Positions 8,805 through 21,248 of a stretch of 64,000 bases of DNA are shown piece by piece. This stretch comes from Torymus aiolomorphi (taxonomy: Eukaryota; Arthropoda; Insecta; Hymenoptera; Torymidae), in assembly GCA_036365515.1 (NCBI GenBank), contig CM070874.1, forward strand, positions 51,428,583 through 51,492,582, written 5' to 3'. Both the position numbers and the translations under genes were made by a program. The notes under the pieces are model-generated. The model made no database searches, was not told the DNA's origin, and was given only the letters and a program-made list of their open reading frames with translations. Each line of letters opens with the position of its first letter. The first letter of the stretch is position 1.

Positions 8805-9890
8805 TAAAATATTATGTAAACACAAATATCAGTGGCAGCTCATAAAAACGTTTACATAATTTTGTAAAGGCAAAATGAGTGTATACATAATTATATGCCC
8901 GTGAACAATAAACGTTTAAACTTTAAAATATTTATCTCAAAATTAGGTGAGGGTAATTCTTACTATATTCACTTTTTAAATCGCGATTATTCGAAAAATT
9001 AGTTCAAACTCAAATATAATTTAGGGTAGTTCACCGGGAAATTGATTTTCTTTAAATTTTCTTAAAAATTAGTGTACACCCTACAGAAGTTGATTCTTTC
9101 CGAACGTGCCTAGTCAATTTTAAAATCCTTGGACGATTGAAATTTAGGGTTAATGTTTACACAATAGTATACAACGATAAATGAGGAGTTTCTACCATAT
9201 ATAATATGCTTATAGCACAATTTTTGCTATATTTTGATTTTTATGACGGCATTGTCCGGTCACCTACCTTAAATTTAATTATCCCTTGTGGTCTGTTTTA
9301 CCCGAGTAAAATTATAAATTTACTCATATTATCAACAAATGAAAAATTACAGCAATTTTACTCCAGTTATTTACACCCGAGGGAAGTTGATTCTTTCCGA
9401 ACGTGCCTAGTCAATTTTAAAATCCTGCAATCTCACTGGGCGATTCCAATTTACTTTTTTAATGATTTAATAATTTATTAATATTTGTAAATTCCATTTT
9501 TTTTTTCTTATTATTTAAAATTTTTGGTTATTTCACACTTATTTTATTCAATTTGTTTAAGACACAAATAATTATTTTTAATATTAATGATTTTGACATG
9601 TTCAGCCGATAAAACAGGATTAATGATAAAGTATAAGTATTACACCATCTTCATAAAAAATAGAAGCAAATAAAATATTATGTAAACGCAAATATCAGTG
9701 GCAGCTAATAAAAACATTTACATAAATTTCTAAAGACAGAGTGAGTATATATAAAATTATATGCCCATCAAGCACAACCGTTTCAACTTTAAAATTTTTA
9801 TTTCAAAATTGAGAGAGGGTAACTCTTACTATATTCACTTCAAACCGTGATTATTCGAAAAATTAGTTCAAACTCAAAATAATTGGTCAG
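8805..9890 (+). repeat. direct duplication of ~220 bp, 860 bp apart
   Basis: 8805-9030 (CACAAATATCAGTGGCAGCT...ATTAGTTCAAACTCAAA) recurs at 9665-9890 with moderate divergence. A second pair (TTGATTCTTTCCGAACGTGC) lies at 9089 and 9380. Together they indicate an old tandem duplication of AT-rich noncoding DNA. Confidence 0.7.
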
Positions 9891-10307
9891 CGTATCTGAC
9901 TAATTTCATGTTTCTGCAGAGTTCGCTGTAAATTAACCTCAATAGAAAACAAAAGCAAGTAAACAACATGCGCGCGTATCGCGCGTCATTTCCATGTTCT
10001 GGTAACATACATAAAACCGTTGCCGAAAAATTACGATTTGAAAAGATGGCTAAAACAGTTTTAACAGTTTTAATCTCAAATATCTCTGAAATTTATAAAC
10101 TAATTGTCTTACCCTAGCAATTCATGTAATAAACAATATACAAACTCTACACCTCCATCAAATTTCAAAGTAATTAAATTTTACTCTAGTTATTGTGCGA
10201 CATAGAAAGTTATTTCCAGAAATACCAAAATTTTAAATATCAAATATCTCAAAAACTAACCATATAATCTGAATGAAATTTTACACAGGTATTGCTTATG
10301 TCGCATA

Positions 10308-11273
10308 CACGGAAAACATTTTGCACGTGTAGGGACGATGCTCGGGAAGCATCGTGTTATTAGGCTGAGCGACACTGTTTCGCACGGTGCTCTCGCACCG
10401 CTAAGAAGGCTGCTGCATCGGCACCGAAAAGGACGGTGCCGACTTACTGTGCGCCGCGGTGGCTATCACTGTATAGTGTGACGCGCGTTATTTAATAAGA
10501 ATTTCTTTTTGTGTACCTAATGTTTTGTTAATAAAAAAAGTATACTTACGTTTAATACAATAAATGCGGTTGTCACGGATAATTTTTTGCTTACTTCAAA
10601 CTCTATACAATCATCAATAGACGATGTATTGTCAACTGTATCGTCAATTTGTTTAGCATTTAGACTACTATTTGCTATTCTTTCGCACATTGCATCTTCA
10701 AAATTGCTTTTAAAAATAACTCTATTTTCAAGCTGAGTTTCAGGTATAATATTATCAATATTTTTTTGACTTAAAGTAAAAAAATTTTCTTGGTTGACAT
10801 CGTGATCTGCGTTATAAAATTGAAACTAATTTTACGAAATAAAGCAAGTAAAATATAGGTTATGTATGCATGTACTTACATTGAAAGAGAACTTTGACCT
10901 CTCCTAACCCCCAATCGGCCAATTTTTCCGAGACAAACTTATCCATCCCCTTGATCCGTAAGTCACTCTTGATGTACTTGCGAATAATTATTGTACAGCA
11001 AAAAACGCAAGTGTAATGCCAGAAAAAGAGCCGGGCCTCCTATAAACAACAGCATTCGCAATCGCTGTGCCGCGGTACGGAAATTCACACGCCGCAATAG
11101 TCAGTGTTGTTGTCGGTGGCTCGCCTCGTGGCGCCGATACGATGCAGTGACCCATACATGAAGCGTACGTCGTTGGCTTCGACGATCACGATAGCTTGGC
11201 ACCTGAAATCTGGTGCCGGAACCGTGCAGCACAGCCAAGCCAACGTCCCTACACGTGCAAAATGTTTTCCGTG
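10308..11273. mobile_element. TA-flanked TIR DNA element carrying a spliced gene
   Basis: 966 bp with perfect 30-bp terminal inverted repeats (10308-10337, 11244-11273; outer bases CACGGAAAACATTTTGCACG), flanked by TA on both sides (10306-10307, 11274-11275). Removing the element and one TA leaves CGCATACAAAATAG, which aligns with the neighbouring satellite monomer, so the insertion is well supported. TA duplication fits the Tc1/mariner group. No transposase is inside. GC content is higher than the surroundings and there are subterminal hairpins (GGCACCG/CGGTGCC at ~10418-10441). Confidence 0.8.
10550..10946 (-). CDS. two-exon gene with SAM-like domain inside a TIR element
   Basis: Predicted from frame and splice sites. 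Exon 1 runs from ATG at 10946 to 10880 (22 codons plus one base) and ends at a GTAAGTA donor. The 73-base intron (10879-10807) ends in TTATAACGCAG. Exon 2 (10806-10550) continues the frame for 85 codons without a stop and meets another strong donor, GTAAGTATA. The joined start MDKFVSEKLADWGLGEV and the following FF-L---I--IIPE spacing resemble SAM-type helical domains that begin many insect uncharacterised proteins. The rest is Ser/Asp/Asn-rich. The last exon is uncertain: one acceptor near 10449 would add an immediate TAA, and read-through gives a stop within eleven codons. It lies wholly between the TIRs, so it is either captured host sequence or an element-borne accessory gene. Confidence 0.5.
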
Positions 11274-12007
11274 TACAAAATAGTCTATAAACTTCAAGCT
11301 GATAAATGAAGTCGTCGTTGAGAAATTACGATTTTGAAAAAAACCGTCAAAAACTTTTAACCTTAAATATCTCTAAAAATCATGACACAACTCTTTTACC
11401 TAAAAGACTTATACGATAATATATAAACTCTATATCTCCACACAATTTCAACATGATTAAACCAATTTTTGTTTTCTCTAGTTATCATGCGACAAAGAAA
11501 ATGACTTTGCAAAATACGAAAATTTTAAATATCAAATGTCAAAGTAATCGAACGATGTTGATGAAAATTCGCACATATATTATCTATATCACACACAAAA
11601 TCGTCTATAAGAGCTGATTCATCCAACCGATCTTGAGAAATCTCGATTTAAAAAAAAGATTAAAAAAATTTTAGCGTCAAAACCTCAAATTTATTGACCA
11701 ATCACTTCGTCCAAAGAACTTAGCCTAGAGCTATCCAAAATCTACCTCTACAAGAAATTTCAAAGCGATTAAGTCAATTTTACTAAAGTAAACGTGCTTC
11801 ATACAAAACGCGTTTTTTCATTTTTTAATTTTTTTTTCAAAAAGTAGTCGACAGAATGGATTAAAATTTTTACAGATTATAGCTATTTATATTCTGCAGT
11901 ATCGTGATTTTTTTCAAAAAAATTGACCGTTCAGTTTTGGAGTTACAAGCTTAAAAAAAACACGTTTTTGTTAATAACAAAAGCACCGCAATAAACGGTA
12001 TACGTAC

Positions 12008-12026
12008 ACACACACACACACGCACG

Positions 12027-12073
<47 letters not shown>

Positions 12074-12352
12074 ACACGCACGCACACACACACACACATA
12101 CACACACGCGCACGCACACACACACACGCGCACGCATGCACACACACACACACACGCAAACGCACACGAACACGCACACACACACACGCACACATACACG
12201 CGCACACAAACGCACACACACACACGCACACGAACGCACACACACACGCACACACACGCGCACACACACACACTCACACACACACGCACACGAACGCACA
12301 CACACACACACACACGCACACGAACGCACACACACACACGCACACACACGCG

Positions 12353-12383
<31 letters not shown>

Positions 12384-12400
12384 ACGCACACGCACACACA
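12008..12400. repeat. compound CA microsatellite with CG and A interruptions
   Basis: About 390 bases of (CA)n with CGCACG and ACGAACG interruptions. Cys/Val or Thr/His repeat frames here are artefacts. Confidence 0.97.
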
Positions 12401-12553
12401 CCCGTGTCGAGTTGCTAGTCTCCCATTAGGTGATCCAGTTGTATGAGACATCTACTTAGGCACATTACATTCCTGCATATTTAGTTGACAAACATATGGG
12501 CGCGGTGCAGCGCAAGGTGGTGACTGTCAAGAGACGCGGCCAACGTATTTTAA

Positions 12554-12895
12554 GGGGTTCCTCCGATCATGTTGCTAACTCTTGAGAAGAAAGGAATATG
12601 GGTCAAACAGGAAGAGTACCGACAAAGACAAGGACACTTGCCCGAAGAAGAGAGGAACATCTTACGGGGGAGAGCAAAAGAGACCCTTTTCAAGAGATGG
12701 CAAGAGGAATGGGACTCGTCGAAGGATGGGAGATGGACGCATACGCTCATACCAAAGATCAAGGAGTGGGTACTCCGAAAATATGGATCGATGGAATACC
12801 GCCTCACGCAAGGACTCAGCTGGCAAGGATGCTTTGGAGAGTATCTAACCACGAGAGGGCATAGACCCAACAGCAACTGCCGATTATTTTGATCC
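12554..12895 (+). pseudogene. R1-like LINE ORF2 C-terminal fragment
   Basis: The frame encodes VPPI-LL, then E-RQ, LFKRWQEEWDSSKDGRWT, LIP-I-EW, YRLTQGLSWQGCFGEYL and ends in a stop. This is the C-terminal tail found after reverse transcriptase in R1/Jockey-type non-LTR retrotransposons (W-x-x-W, GRWT--LIP, LT--L-GHGCF--YL pattern, here with WQGCF). It is 5'-truncated: a stop lies just upstream and the CA repeat precedes it. A 3' untranslated stretch follows, ending in (AATA)n-like sequence near 13111-13135. Confidence 0.75.
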
Positions 12896-13585
12896 CACAA
12901 ACAGTGAGTCCCAAAATTTGTAAATCATTCTTATTGTCAGTAGTAATAATAATAAGCTTTATTTGAACATTTGTTCATATACATAGTTTTATAAATTTTA
13001 TATGAAAGTATAAAAATATTTCTCTATAACTTTCTTTGGCTCGTTCCGTAGTTCGGTCTTGTTTGTGTCAGTGTGTGTGTTTGTGTTTGTGATTGTGTGA
13101 TAACTTTAAAATGAATAAATAAATAAAATAAAAAACAAATTTTCTAATTAACAAAAAACTATAAACCTTAAGTTATTTTTACTTTTAATAATTAAATAAT
13201 TGTAGTAGTGTAGTGCTATGTTTGTGTTAGTGTTCTTCTTTCTTCTTCATTCTTCTTGCTTCACTCTTCTTTACATTTCTCTCTACTCTCTTTCTGCACG
13301 TTCTTGCTTGTTCACCTTTGTATCTCCTTTTTCTCCCATCTTTCTTCTATCTCTCTTGCTGTCAGTAATTCATCGAATACCTATCTTCCTTCTTTGTTCG
13401 CCTTGTATAGGAGATGGCAATATAATATAGATTGGTCATATATGGTCATATATGACCGTATATATGGATTATTTTTTCCTGGGTTTTCTGTGCCGTTAAA
13501 TTGACGAAATTCTCAAGAATTACCTATACACATTGTAGCTTAGTACAGTAAAAAATGCTTCTCTTTTTTTTTGCTTCTGCATAAT
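12896..13585. other. LINE 3' region and T/C-rich spacer, no gene
   Basis: 12896-13135 looks like the 3' untranslated end of the R1-like fragment. 13216-13400 is pyrimidine-rich (TTCTTC, TCTCTCT). Nothing coding recognised. Confidence 0.5.
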
Positions 13586-13730
13586 TGAGAAATTGGTGAC
13601 GAAAAATTGACTATTATTTTTTGCAGTCCAACATATATAGTACGAGAGCGATGTTGACTCTTTTGAAAATATTCGTCAATCGGTTTATTGCAAAGTATTG
13701 CAGGCAGTCGATTAATAATTTACTTACAGA
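13586..13730 (+). repeat. older 5'-end fragment of the Jockey-like LINE
   Basis: Nearly the same as 13747-13880 (GGTGACGAAAAATTGACTAT... to CGATTAATAATT-ACTTACA). The younger full copy begins immediately after the 16-bp duplication that follows this fragment. Confidence 0.75.
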
Positions 13731-13907
13731 TTTTCCAATTAAGTATGGTGACGAAAAATTGACTATTATTTTTTGCAGTCCATTATATATAGTACGAGAG
13801 TGATGTTGACTCTTCTGAAAATATTCGCATATCGGTTTATTGCAAAATACTGCAAGCAGTCGATTAATAATTCACTTACAATTCACTTACAGTACAAAAA
13901 TGTCAAG

Positions 13908-15177
13908 ATGGCGACGGTGAGGAATCGACCTCCCGATAAGAGTAGTACAAAATATTACAAATGTCATTCAAAAACACCGTTGGCAACGGTAATTTGTATT
14001 ATATGTGGAAATGCATATCATAATAGTGATTTCTATAGATTGAGCAACACAAAAGACATAGGAGATAACTTAGTGATCTGCCCGGAGCATGTGCACGTGG
14101 ATAACATAACCAACAACGAGGAGAATGAGAAAGAGGAAAATTTGAGTGAGACAGCGAAAATGATAATAGCTCATATTAAAATGAAGCAAACCGATGAAAT
14201 ATGAAGAGAAATCCTAGAGGAGCTAGAAGAAAAGACAATAAAAGTACAAGGTATAAAAAAAAATAATATAAGTGAAAATGAGGTTATGGTAGCTGAAAAT
14301 ATGTTATTAAAACAACTGAATAAAGAACTGCAAGATAAAAATAAACTATTGCACGAGTTGCTTGAAGTTAATAAAGAAAAAGAAACAGATAACCATTTTA
14401 CAAAAAAATCTTTCGCTGAAACGACGAAGGAGACAAAGGAGATACAGATACAACCGAAAAAGATACCAAAAATCGTCGTTAAAATTGGTAAATATAAACA
14501 TGGTGATGTTTTAGATACAGTTACGAAACATCTAGTGAAAGAAAAAGACATGCAAATCAAAACTGTATATACCAAAAATAAAAGTGATATAATAATTAAC
14601 TGTATGAACATTGAGTGTAGAAACTGCTGGAAAAGTACTTACAAGAAAATTACCAAAGTGTGAGATTGCTGCTGAAAAATTAAATAATCCAAAAATAAAA
14701 ATAGTTGGAATAGACAACTTCACAAAGATGGACATGAAAGAAATTGAACATGATATAAACTCTAGAAACTTTGCTGACCCAAACTGCTATGGTACTGTCC
14801 TACATATGTACACAAACGAAAAAACAGAACTCAGTTCTATTATAATGGAAATACTACCCGAGATATACAAGAAGATCAGAGAAAACGGTAAGAGACTTTT
14901 TGTAGGACATCAAAGGTGTATGGTCTATGATCTAATAAACATCTCACCATGTTACAACTGTGGGAGGTTAGGGCATAATGGAAGCAAATGTAGAAACAGA
15001 CAAATATGCACAAAATGTACAGGTAACCATGAAACAAATAAATGTGTCAGCGCCAAAACAGAATGCACTAACTGTATCTTTAGTAATAATACATACAAAA
15101 CAAAATTATACACTAATCATTCTCCATACGACATGAGCAAATGTGAAATACTAAAAAACAAGATAAAAAATATATAG
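13908..15177 (+). pseudogene. LINE ORF1 (PHD-like finger, coiled coil, CCHC knuckles), broken
   Basis: ATG at 13908 gives MATVRNRPP. The first ~70 residues hold a Cys/His cluster (CH, CIICG--YH, CPEHVHV) resembling a PHD/RING-type finger. An in-frame TGA at 14202-14204 interrupts, after which the frame goes on through a Glu/Lys-rich coiled-coil stretch to ~14640. A frameshift at about 14611-14640 then leads to a KIKIVGI domain (RRM/pre-C2HC type) and three zinc knuckles (CYNCGRLGHNGSKC, CTKCTGNHETNKC, CTNC), as in ORF1 nucleic-acid chaperones of Jockey-clade elements. In the element ORF1 binds the RNA template. One stop and one frameshift make it non-functional as read. Confidence 0.75.
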
Positions 15178-15411
15178 ATGCAACTGATTACCGTATCAAG
15201 CCTGAAATACCGACCTGGAAACCGGCAAGGCCGTCTCGACTACAACAGAGTGCAACTGAAGATAATCAACTTAGCAGACCTGCCGTACCGACGGAAACAT
15301 TAACAAGACCATCATTGCTCACGCTGAATCAAAGACAGAGGGCAGCGAGCCGAACTACAGGAAGTATTTCCAGCACAGGAAACAGCCCAAATGCAACGCC
15401 AACAACACTAA

Positions 15412-18281
15412 GTGCAACAAATGGTGCAGAATCGTGAGGTATTAGAAGATATACACGAACAATTGTACAAACGGAAAGTTACATATAATGATTTGAAGTC
15501 TCTTAATCAAGATAGAAAAGCAACATATAATCTGATCTTATATATGAATATAAGAGGTTTAAAAACTAATTTTGATAAATTGCAAATCTTGATTAAAAGG
15601 CTCAAAATCAAACCATATGTAATTGTATGTGCTGAAACCGGTAATCTAGAGCACCATATTACAGACTAAATGGATACAATATATATTACAACCATAGCCA
15701 TGTTAACAAATCAGATGGTGTAGTCGTATACGTAAAAAAAGATGTAAATCAGACAACGAATGTAAAAGAGCTGGGTAGGCTAAAAATACTAAATACAATT
15801 ATAAACTTTAATAACAATAGTCAGTTGGAAATCTCAGCTATGTACAGATCACATGATCTGCATAATACAGAGTTCACTCTAAAAGTAAATCAATATCTGC
15901 ATCAAAAGAGAAACGTTAAAAACCACCTGATAATAGGTGACTTTAATATTAACATAATGCTACAGGACAACATTAGTCAGAATTTTTTATATAATTTTCT
16001 TCAAAATGGTTTTTACCCTGGCTTTATTGATACGACTAGACCATATGATATAACTACTGATAGTGAAACATGTATAGATAATATTTATATAAAAACTAGC
16101 TCAATCAACACTAAAACTTTCAAATTAAAGACACTTATTACTGATCACTACCCGCTTTTCATAGACATAAAAAAACCACTAATGGACGCAGGCATGGAGA
16201 ATAAGAAAACTAGTTATTCATTAAACTATAAAAAAATAGCTATTATAGCAAATCAAAAATACTGGGAGGATTACAAGCATATCGAGGATCCAAACGAAGC
16301 AATAGACCTTTTTATAGATGAAATAAAACATTGTCAAGAACTATCAATAAGGAACCAGGCTAAAGTCAAGTATGCACCTAGAAAAGAATGGATTACTAGT
16401 GCATTACGAAAATCTTGTAAAAAAAAGGACGAATTGTATAAAAAACTCAAAAAGAATCCAATGAACGATAGATTACAAAATGAATATAAAAACTATGTAA
16501 AATGCCTAAACAAAGTTATAAAAGATGCCAAAATAAAATATGATAAGGAACTTATAGAAAAAAACTCAGGTAATCCAAGGCAGCTATGGAAATTATAAAT
16601 TCCAAACTTGGCAACAAAGGTAAAAAAGACAATATTATACGTGAAATCTATAATGAAAACATGGAGAGAGTAAAAGAACCATCTAAAATTGCAAATATCA
16701 TGAATGACTATTACGGCAGGATGGGCAAAGAAATGAGTGACAAAATTATTGCTCCAAGTAACGATTCTTTTCAATTACCACCACGCAACATAAATTCAAT
16801 ATTTCTAAATTTTACAAATGAACTCGAAATTAAAAGAATTATCCAAAATTTGAAATTCAAGAATGGGGGAGTTGATAAGATAAATTCTAAGACACTTAAA
16901 ACAATATCTGATCATATAGCTGATCCCTTGGACACATCTTCAATAAATGCATTGAAAAGTAAATATGGCCAGATGCCCTTAAAGCTGCTGAAGTGATACC
17001 AATTTACAAATCAGGGAAAAAATTATTAGTTAAAAACTACAGACCTATATCCTTAATTTAGAATATCGCCAAAATTTTTGAAAAGGTCATATACAAAAGA
17101 ATCTTTAGTTTTATTAACAAACACAAAATATTAAGCGAAAAACAGTTTGGATTCATAAAAGGCAAAGGAACCAAAGATGCTTTAAGCTATATTACGAAAA
17201 TAATTTATAATAACTTAGATAAAAATCAGCCAATAATAGTCGCATTTCTAGATCTTGCCAAAGCTTTTGATACGGTTGATCATAATATACTACTACTCAA
17301 GCTGCAAGCATACGGGATAAGAGGCAATGCTTACGAATTGATGAAAAGCTACTTATCAAATAGAAAGCAGATAGTAAGAATTGACCAAAGCAGAAGTGAA
17401 CCGATAACAGTAACTATGGGAGTGCCACAAGGAACAATCCTAGGCCCACTGCTTTTTATAATATATATAAATGATCTACTGACAACGATGCCAGAAAACT
17501 CAATTTTATCGTATGCTGATGATACAGCAGTTATATCGGCGGGTAAAACATGGAAAGAAGTAGAAAAGGAAATGAATCAAAATCTAAAAAAGTAGCAACA
17601 GGGCTCGCATTGAATAAATTAACTTTAAATATAAGTAAAACTGTTTATATAACTTACGGGAATTACTGCGACAGTGTTCCACAAAATGTTGATATCTTTA
17701 TTAACAAAGAAAAACTAAAGAGAGTGGACTCGTGTAAATATTTAGGAGTGAATTTTAATTACAATCTAAAATGGGATGAACAAATTAACTACCTAATTAA
17801 AAAAATAAGCTACTTAAGTTTCTTATTCTACAAAATCAATAAATTTATGCAAATAAATACGTTAAAAGTTATTTACTATGCCTTTTTTCACAGTGTTATC
17901 AATTATGGGATAATAGCTTGGGGTGGTGTCTATAAAAACAATCAACATTTGCTCCAAAATATACAAAACAGATTACTCAAACTAGTGTTCAAAAACACTT
18001 TCGTTCAAAATAAACCAATGAATATTAAGCAACTATACACATGGGACTGTTTAAAATATCATTACAACGAAATGAAAAATTTATTTTCAAACTCAAATAG
18101 TAAGACTAGATATAAAGCTATCATATTGCCAAAAATGGATAAAAGAGTGAGCGATAAAAACAATTATATAACTGCAATAAAGACCTTCAATCTACTGCCA
18201 AACGAGTTCAAAACGTTAGAAATAGACAAAAGAGCCACTAATTACAAGTTAAAAAAATGGATTACGAATAATATTCCGTGA
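15412..18281 (+). pseudogene. LINE ORF2 (AP endonuclease + reverse transcriptase), broken
   Basis: The N-terminal endonuclease is split: 15412-15669 holds the LYMNIRGL-TNFDKL start and CAET; after a frameshift 15825-16598 holds GDFNIN and the catalytic TDHYPLF. The RT follows after a further frameshift: KF-NGGVDKI (16850), YRPISLI with a TAG at ~17059, QFGFIKGKGTKDAL, FLDLAKAFDTVDH (domain A), GVPQGTILGPLLF (domain B) and the catalytic YADDTAV (17514). A third shift near 17590 leads to a VINYGIIAWGG-containing C-terminus (to 18281). At least four lesions. Related C-terminal fragments appear at 36.2, 47.6/49.0 and 54.4 kb. Confidence 0.85.
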
Positions 18282-18592
18282 GAATGATCCTTATATTTCC
18301 TTGAAAAGATTTGATACTTTATCAAATCAAGCATAGAACATATATATTTATTACTGTTTATTACTGTGTATAAATTTTTATAATGTTGTTAAAAAATGAA
18401 GATGATTTACCAAATAGTTTTAAGATTTAGTATGTAGTACTAGGTTTAAGGAATCTATTAGTATTAAGTATACTCCGGACCTGCAAACAGGGAATTTATT
18501 TCCCTCTGCAGGGTTACTATGTAATAATGTAATGTATGTGATACTCTGGATCAATAAATAAATAAATAAATAAAGTTTTTCCAATTAAGTAT

Positions 18593-19652
18593 TTTTTAAA
18601 AAACAGGTATAAATTCCATGTTTCGGAATTTTTTTTTTCAAAGAAAAAGCTTTATGACGGTTAAAAAAAATTTTTGAGACAACAAATGTTTAAAAACATG
18701 TTTTAAGAATTTGGGCACTAAAGTTCGTCGTTTTTGAGCAAAAAAATGTTCGTGTCCGTGTCCGTGTTCGTGTGTGTGGCTGGGTGTGGCTGTGTGTGTG
18801 TGTGTGTGTGTGTGCACGCGCCATAACTTGAACCATTCGACAGATTTTCATCGGATGTTTTTCTCACCATTTCGGAGGATATTTTGAATGACACAGCTAT
18901 TTTTCGTTTTTATTGATATTCCTTTTTTTTATAACCAAAAAACGATTTTGAATTTTTCTTTTTTTCGATTTTTAAAAATGTTACAGCTAGTATTACTTAA
19001 CATCATAAATTTGTATTGAAAGGTCTTTAAATTACCTAAACTTTCTTTTTCTAATATTTAAATTATCTTTAGTCTGTCATTTGTTATTAATGATAATGTG
19101 GTTTATACGTCTTTTATTTATTTCTGAAAAACATGTAATTTATCGACTTTAAATTTTGACCACTTATTACACTTATCTAGTACAATATTTAGCTAAAATT
19201 TCAAGAGATTATCTTCACTTGTTTTCGAGAAAAAAAATTATTGTAGAGAAAAAGTACGTTTTCGTTCTCCTACGATAACAGGAGTAAAAATCAACCAATC
19301 GATTAGAAATTTGGCACACAGATAACTGTTTTGTATCTTCGAACCGAGTTCGTTACCATTTTTTTTAACATTTATTTAAAAATATTTTCATAATTTCAAA
19401 AAAATAACATTTTTATGTAAACACAATAAATGACAAATAATTATTAAAAAAGCGACGAAAAGTACATTCTAATCAGACTTAAAGAAATAACACTAAGAAA
19501 ATAAATTTTTAAAAAATTAAAAATTAAAGTTAATTTTTTAAAATAATTTAGAAAAAATAAAATATGTTAAACACACGCACGTTGATAAATAGCAATTATT
19601 CAAATATATACTGATGTAAACAATCAATGTAATAGAACAATTACTTTAGTTT
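18593..19652. other. satellite-like AT-rich DNA with a GT run, no gene
   Basis: Contains GT/TG-rich sequence (18747-18816) followed by CCATAACTTGAACCATTCGACAGATTTT, a style of dispersed insect repeat. Nothing coding recognised. Confidence 0.45.
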
Positions 19653-19683
19653 GAGGAAGCTATTTGCCAATGAATTGGCAGCG
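19653..19683 (+). repeat. dispersed 33-bp hairpin motif, copy 3
   Basis: GAGGAAGCTATTTGCCAATG-AATTGGCAGCG followed by a long T-run; see the copy at 4741. Confidence 0.6.
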
Positions 19684-19699
19684 TTTTTTTTTTGTTTTT

Positions 19700-20241
19700 T
19701 TTTTTTAGTTTTTATTTTCGACATTTTCAAAGAGCAGCTAAATAGGTATACGCCTACATGGATATATTGAAACGTCCAAAGCACCTTGTGCGAAGATTAA
19801 TAAGAGAAAACGCGCAGTAATACGATATACCACCACCCCAAATTATAACTGTGACTAGAATACTTATAGCTTCGGACAGTCAACACTTATATCGTTGGGC
19901 TGTGCACGTGTGCAACAATCCTAGCGTATTGAACAAGTACGTTACAAGTATCTAAGAATCGGAGCAACCTCCGCCAACCACTCTCGATGTACCGCATTAA
20001 TTTGGATGAGACATCCAACCCCTAATTGCGAACTGATAAATTCTAGGCAAAGCCTAAATGAGATCGTCGTGTAGACCGATCAGGGATTCGACAGAGGCAT
20101 GCTTTAGAGAGCTGACGGTGTTTTCAATATCATTAATACCACAATCTTTAAAAAATAGTTTGATCGATTTAATTTTCATGAAATTCAAATAATAAAAAGG
20201 TCTAAGGTTTATAATTATTGCTGCATTTTGTAAATACAGCA
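19700..20241. other. unrecognised moderately GC-balanced segment
   Basis: 19740-20110 is less AT-rich than its surroundings and lacks long A/T runs. I see no motif, splice pair or conserved frame that I can name. Confidence 0.3.
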
Positions 20242-20242
20242 A

Positions 20243-20278
<36 letters not shown>

Positions 20279-20281
20279 TCT
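20242..20281. repeat. (CT)n microsatellite
   Basis: About 40 bases of CT repeats with one GT interruption. 20282-20870 beyond it holds nothing recognisable. Confidence 0.95.
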
Positions 20282-20868
20282 TAAGTATTGAAAAAATTAG
20301 GCCAAATATTTCTCAGGATCAGTAGTCATACTGAAATTCTTTCTTCTTAGAATGTAACACTTTTTCACTACCTCTAAGTCAATAAAACTGTTGAGAAAAC
20401 AAATGAATTTTTAGGTTTGTGCCAAATAGTAGCCAGTGAGCTTCAGCTGGATTAGTGGGAATTGCAATAGTTGTTTCCTCTGCTTTTCTTATGAATTCGT
20501 ATCTAAAATTGCCTTTTAGTCCGATCTTAAATATTAAGATAAAGTTCAACTAATTGAATTAATTTTAACTAAACAAAGTTGTAATTGGCTAATGGAAAAT
20601 CTTGTTAGTTTTTTATGATGCTGAAAAAAGTGTAACAAACAATTTTCACCATATTGAATATGTTAGAAATGCATTACAAAAAAAAAACCATTCGTTTAAA
20701 CAAAACTGAAAAAATACAAATCTGACGTTTAAAAATTTCGTATTTTCAAAGTTTAATGACTTGAAATAATTGTAAACGCATTAACCAAATACTTAAACGT
20801 TATAAATTTTAAATCCATTATTAAAACTTCTAAAATTTGATTACAAATATGTTTTTAATGCATGTTCT

Positions 20869-21119
<251 letters not shown>

Positions 21120-21248
21120 GACATTTTCTAGAAAATGCATATCTCGACTTCGAGAGCTCAGAAATATAGAAAAACATCGAAATCTCGAGGTCGAAAAATT
21201 TCACCGTTACCAAAAAAAATTAATATAACATTCCAAAGATCATATAAT
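21120..21248 (+). repeat. dispersed ~130-bp repeat following a CA run, copy 1
   Basis: TTTCTAGAAAATGCATATCTCGACTT... to CATTCCAAAGATCATATAAT matches 47165-47292 with few changes; both copies follow CA/CGCA repeats and both are followed at once by a large palindrome. Confidence 0.8.

Larger units (their letters stand above)
10030..11920 (+). repeat. degenerate ~310-bp AT-rich satellite, about three monomers
   Basis: Monomers share AAATTACGATTT..., AATATCTC..., CTCTA-CTCCA-CAATTTCAA and TTTTAAATATCAAAT words at 10027, 11325 and (weaker) 11625. The TIR element at 10308 inserted between two of them, and the monomer comparison gives the empty site. Confidence 0.6.
13747..18576 (+). mobile_element. 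Jockey-like non-LTR retrotransposon, 4.8 kb, decayed
   Basis: Bounded by a 16-bp direct repeat TTTTCCAATTAAGTAT (13731-13746 and 18577-18592). It contains ORF1 with PHD-like and CCHC zinc fingers, ORF2 with an AP endonuclease and RT, and a 3' end in (AATA)n. Full length by structure but with stops and frameshifts in both frames. A CTCCGGACCTGCAAACAGGGA...CCCTCTGCAGGG hairpin lies near 18473-18513 in the 3' UTR. Confidence 0.85.

Noticed and set aside
11943..12451. Long Cys/Val- and Thr/His-rich frames on both strands
   Set aside because: They are translations of a CA/GT microsatellite, open only because the repeat has no stop codons.
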